Shown here: positions 61,246 to 64,000 of the stretch, in pieces
How positions within the stretch are numbered: position 1 is the first letter of the stretch
How the letters are laid out: every line of letters begins with the position of its first letter
Source of the DNA: CAWUEX02 sp963921305
GTDB taxonomy: Bacteria > Pseudomonadota > Alphaproteobacteria > Rhodospirillales > Rhodospirillaceae
Length of the DNA stretch: 64,000 bases
Assembly: GCA_963921305.4 (NCBI GenBank)
Contig: CAWUEX030000002.1
Span: forward strand, 682,001-746,000
Direction of reading: 5' to 3'
Notes under the pieces: generated by a model
Told to the model about the DNA's origin: nothing
Seen by the model: the letters and a program-made list of their open reading frames with translations, nothing else
Database searches by the model: none
Position numbers and translations under genes: made by a program

Positions 61246-61434
61246 GGAACTATATCGCCCGGCCCTGCTGCGGGCCAGGGGCGGCGTCGGGAGCGTTCAC
61301 CCCATCGGCCTGCTGATGACCCCCAGGGGAACTACCCGACTCACTTTGACTCCTTTTGTTGTGCAGAGCACAATATAAGGTCTTGGGGCAACGTAAGTCT
61401 CGCATGCGGTGCACACAAACAGAAGGCGATGTCG

Positions 61435-62049
61435 ATGGCTGATAAATCGACCGACTCAGGCGTCATCACGATCAAGAAGTATGCCAACCGGCGCCTCTAC
61501 AACACCAAAACGTCAAGCTACGTCACACTCGACCATCTGGCCGAGATGATTAAAGAGGATGAGGATTTTGTGGTGGTCGACGCCAAGAGCGGCGAAGACC
61601 TGACCCGCTCCGTCTTGACCCAGATCATCGTGGAGCAAGAAGCCAAGGGGCAAAACCTTCTACCGATCAAGTTCTTGCGCCAGATTATCGGCTTTTACGG
61701 AGACTCACTTGGCGGCGTATTGCCGAAGTATCTCGAACAAAGCATGGAGGCGTTTGCTCAAAATGAACAAAGCATGCGCGACGCCATGCAACAGGCCTTC
61801 AAAGGGTTCTTTCCTGTGGGACAGTTTGAGACCATGGCCCGTCAGAACATGACCATGTTCGAAAATGCTGTGCGGATGATGACCCCGTTTGGACAAGAGA
61901 ACCAAAACGCATCCGGTTCAGACACCGCTACCGAAGATGCCGAACCGGCCGCGACGGCTGGACCGGGCGGTGTTGAGGACCTCAAGGCTCAGCTAGACGC
62001 CATGCAAAGCCAACTCGAAGGGCTCATGAAAACGCGCAAAGACGGCTGA
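61435..62049 (+). CDS. phaR: PHA synthesis repressor PhaR
   Basis: A 204-residue transcription regulator that binds both DNA and PHA granules and so links phasin expression to polymer level. The N-terminal PHB_acc_N domain is unmistakable: ITIKKYANRRLYNTKTSSYVTL (only part quoted, KKYANRRLYNT) near residue 14. It is followed by the PHB_acc domain (FLRQIIGFYGDSLGGVLPKY) and a C-terminal coiled coil. ATG 61435 is preferred to 61429, with AAGG at 8 bases. It is divergent from the phaE-like and phaC genes, so the 189-base gap is the probable operator region. Confidence 0.95.
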   Translation: MADKSTDSGVITIKKYANRRLYNTKTSSYVTLDHLAEMIKEDEDFVVVDAKSGEDLTRSVLTQIIVEQEAKGQNLLPIKFLRQIIGFYGDSLGGVLPKYLEQSMEAFAQNEQSMRDAMQQAFKGFFPVGQFETMARQNMTMFENAVRMMTPFGQENQNASGSDTATEDAEPAATAGPGGVEDLKAQLDAMQSQLEGLMKTRKDG

Positions 62050-62276
62050 GCCGCCTTTTCAGCTGGGCTTCATAAGCATCAACGGATGACCAGAACGCCA
62101 CAAAACCCTTGGTTTAAGTTCCGCCCGCCCAATTAACATTACTTTACAAACTAATCACAGAGTCGTGCGGCCTGGACACCTAAGGTGCGTTAGTTGCTGC
62201 GGTATAAACCCGTCTCCTGGTTGAGGTCTTCGCGGCAGCGGTGAAACTGGAGCCACCACAATAAAGGGGAACAACT

Positions 62277-62681
62277 ATGTCACCGCGCGATACAGCCTTT
62301 AGCGAATCTGACGCGCCGGTCCGCCCGGCCAACAAGGCAAGTGAAATCGACAAGCATGTCGGAACCCGCATCCGGGAACGGCGGATCATGATGGGTCTCA
62401 GCCAACAGCAGATGGCAGACATGATTGGCGTGACATATCAACAGGCCCACAAATATGAGCGGGGCATCAACCGCATCTCAGCAGGCCGTCTCTATGAGAT
62501 CACCCAAGTTCTGGGTGTACCGTTAACCCACTTCTTCGAAGGCTTAGAAGGCGGGAATGAGGAAACTGTGCCGCCGCGTCAGCGGATGTGCCTTGAACTG
62601 GCGCGCAATTTCTCAAGTATCGAGAACGAGCGCCATCAGGAAGCACTGAGTCAGATGGCCCGCGCGCTTGCCAACGCCTAG
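62277..62681 (+). CDS. XRE-family helix-turn-helix regulator
   Basis: A 134-residue DNA-binding protein. After a 25-residue flexible N-terminus comes a Cro/C1-type domain (HVGTRIRERRIMMGLSQQQM, then VTYQQAHKYERGINRISAG with the recognition helix, and LYEITQVLGVPLTHFF). The C-terminal 40 residues are helical. This single-domain XRE protein is common in alphaproteobacteria; its targets are unknown. The 227 bases upstream include an AT-rich stretch near 62130-62160 that could hold the promoter, with no other feature seen. GGGGAA lies before the ATG. Confidence 0.88.
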   Translation: MSPRDTAFSESDAPVRPANKASEIDKHVGTRIRERRIMMGLSQQQMADMIGVTYQQAHKYERGINRISAGRLYEITQVLGVPLTHFFEGLEGGNEETVPPRQRMCLELARNFSSIENERHQEALSQMARALANA

Positions 62682-62695
62682 GCGACAACACCCTT

Positions 62696-63490
62696 CTACT
62701 GAGACAGTTCACGCACAATGCGAAAACCAATGGTGTAGCTGTTGAGGTTTGGCGCGTTTGGTTTCCGGGCCGCAGACGTGGAGAGGGCGGCCACATAGTA
62801 CCAGTCTCCTCCTCGGGTCACTCTGGCAGCGCAATCTGATGACGCGCCGCCGGAGTCCCCTGGTCCGCCGGATCGATCAATCCAGCAGTCCGCGACCCAT
62901 TCCGACACATTGCCGTGCATGTCGTACAGCCCGAAGGCGTTTGGCTCAAACTGCGCCACCGGCGCTGATTGCCGCCCACTCCACGGCGTCCCGCACCCCC
63001 GGCAGTTCGCCAACCCGGTGCCCACCTCCGCACCCCAGAAGTATCGGGCCGGAGACCCGGCCCGAGCAGCGTATTCCCACTCCTCCTCGGTCGGTAGCCG
63101 GTAGCGGTGTTTGGTCGTACGGCTAAGCCAATCAGCGTAGGCGCGGGCATCCGGCCAGGACACATTGATGACGGGTCGATCGCCCCGGCCCCAGCCATGA
63201 TCGCTGATGTTCCCTCGGCAGCCACCTGCCTGGACACAGACATCGTACTCGCGAAAGGTAATTTCCGTCCGAGAAATAGCGAATGATCTTGTAATGATAG
63301 CGTCCCGGGCGGGACCAAAAGACTCGCGCTCATCATCCGCGCCCATGGTGAAGCGTCCGGACGGCAACACAACAACCTCCGGACAGTCTATGCAATCCCT
63401 GAAGGACCAGGTCTTGGCATGGCCATCAATCGCCCCGTGCAGGCAACCGCACAGGGCCAACGCCAGCGCTAGGCTTATATGGCGCGCCAT
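62696..63490 (-). CDS. Exported SUMF1/formylglycine-enzyme-fold protein
   Basis: A 264-residue protein. The signal peptide or lipoprotein signal (ISLALALALCGCLHG) is followed by the FGE-sulfatase fold: RFTMGADDERESFGPA near residue 47, VSWPDARAYADWLSR, LPTEEEWEYAARAG near residue 133, FGLYDMHGNVSEWVADCW near residue 187 and RVTRGGDWYY near 222, ending GFRIVRELS. The catalytic cysteine pair of true formylglycine-generating enzyme near GFRC is absent, so it probably does not make formylglycine. It overlaps the queG 3' end by 16 bases and is probably cotranscribed with it. Confidence 0.85.
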   Translation of the reverse strand: MARHISLALALALCGCLHGAIDGHAKTWSFRDCIDCPEVVVLPSGRFTMGADDERESFGPARDAIITRSFAISRTEITFREYDVCVQAGGCRGNISDHGWGRGDRPVINVSWPDARAYADWLSRTTKHRYRLPTEEEWEYAARAGSPARYFWGAEVGTGLANCRGCGTPWSGRQSAPVAQFEPNAFGLYDMHGNVSEWVADCWIDRSGGPGDSGGASSDCAARVTRGGDWYYVAALSTSAARKPNAPNLNSYTIGFRIVRELSQ

Positions 63491-64000
63491 TCAGACCTCA
63501 CCTCTTCATCGGATTCTTGACTACCGAGGGTGTCCGCGAGGACTTCAGCGCGCGCGCGATTGACGCGGGCCAGAGCCCATACCGCCGCACCGCGCACCAA
63601 GGCAGACGGGTCTTTGCAGAGTTTCTCGACAACGCTTGACGCGTCCTGCGCGGCACTATTGCCGATTGCGATCAAGACGTTGCGGACAAAGCGGTCCCGG
63701 CCAACGCGTTTAACCGGCGTCCCTGCAAACAGGGCGCGGAAATCCGCGTCATCGAGCTGTGCAAGATCGACCAAACGCGGAGCCGTCAGCTCCAGCCTGG
63801 GCATCAAGTCTGGCAGAGTGCCCACCTGCGCGAACTTGTTCCATGGACAGACTGCCAGGCAGTCGTCGCATCCGTACACGCGGTTTCCCATGAGCGGTCT
63901 TAGGTCACGCGGGATGTGGCCCTTGTGTTCAATCGTCAGGTAGGAAATACAGCGGCGCGCATCGAGCCGGTAGGGTGCGGGAAACGCCGACGTCGGACAG
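63475..64000 (-). CDS. queG: Epoxyqueuosine reductase QueG, C-terminal part (cut by window edge)
   Basis: Reduces epoxyqueuosine to queuosine in tRNA using cobalamin and two 4Fe-4S clusters. The frame is open to the right edge and ends TAA at 63475, so about 174 residues are seen. They include PTSAFPAPYRLDARRCISYL, HIPRDLRPLMGNRVYGC and the second ferredoxin motif CDDCLAVCPWN near 63845. These are followed by the C-terminal HEAT-like repeats (LCKDPSALVRGAAVWALARV). The N-terminal cobalamin domain lies outside the window. It overlaps the SUMF1-like gene downstream. Confidence 0.93.
   Translation of the reverse strand, partial: CPTSAFPAPYRLDARRCISYLTIEHKGHIPRDLRPLMGNRVYGCDDCLAVCPWNKFAQVGTLPDLMPRLELTAPRLVDLAQLDDADFRALFAGTPVKRVGRDRFVRNVLIAIGNSAAQDASSVVEKLCKDPSALVRGAAVWALARVNRARAEVLADTLGSQESDEEVRSEWRAI

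Overview
This is a chromosomal segment of a GC-rich alphaproteobacterium, most like the Rhodospirillales. The evidence is high GC, the runs miaA-ilvI-ilvH-ilvC-leuA-mreBCD-mrdA-rodA and lptF-lptD..surA-pdxA-rsmA, a PHB locus with phaR, and many XDH/FAD/multiheme redox genes. No genus can be fixed from the sequence. It is not plasmid- or phage-like: no replication gene, integrase, transposase or CRISPR array was seen.

Layout. 1-4 kb: a gene tail, NADP-type glutamate dehydrogenase, and an exported pentaheme cytochrome c paired with a secreted protein. 4-9.3 kb: a catabolic-looking locus (flavin-dependent oxygenase divergent from an alpha/beta hydrolase, an unknown protein, an amidohydrolase and a GT61 glycosyltransferase). 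9.3-11 kb: a membrane hydrolase, tRNA-Lys(CUU) and a small lipoprotein. 11-16.6 kb: the rod-shape operon mreB-mreC-mreD-mrdA-rodA. 16.7-24.6 kb: branched-chain amino acid synthesis (leuA, ilvC, ilvH, ilvI) downstream of miaA and a DUF1015 gene; leuA has an attenuator-like leader and IlvH carries a histone-like basic tail. 24.8-34 kb: housekeeping and redox genes (flavin amine oxidase, pepA, a lone molybdenum hydroxylase large subunit, cysQ, tsaC, an FAD-linked oxidase).

34.0-36.5 kb is an AT-rich foreign-looking island: one operon of a GHKL-ATPase-like protein, a STAS-like (DUF4325-type) protein and a membrane-anchored protein. It is driven from a promoter whose -35 lies in a perfect 21-bp inverted repeat, and a second inverted repeat touches the first start codon. 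I regard it as the best candidate for an undescribed signalling or defence system in the window.

36.5-52 kb: exported VOC protein, OmpA-like porin and the outer-membrane biogenesis line lptF, lptD, surA, pdxA, rsmA. A five-gene His-rich heavy-metal RND efflux operon sits between lptD and surA, and lptG is missing from its usual place. 52-54 kb: a ComEC-like metallo-beta-lactamase protein and a 16-bp direct repeat. 54-62 kb: a sodium symporter and a polyhydroxybutyrate locus (mini-PhaE, PhaC, PhaA, esterase, PhaB, hydrolase; PhaR divergent). 62-64 kb: an XRE regulator, an exported SUMF1-fold protein and the 3' part of queG.
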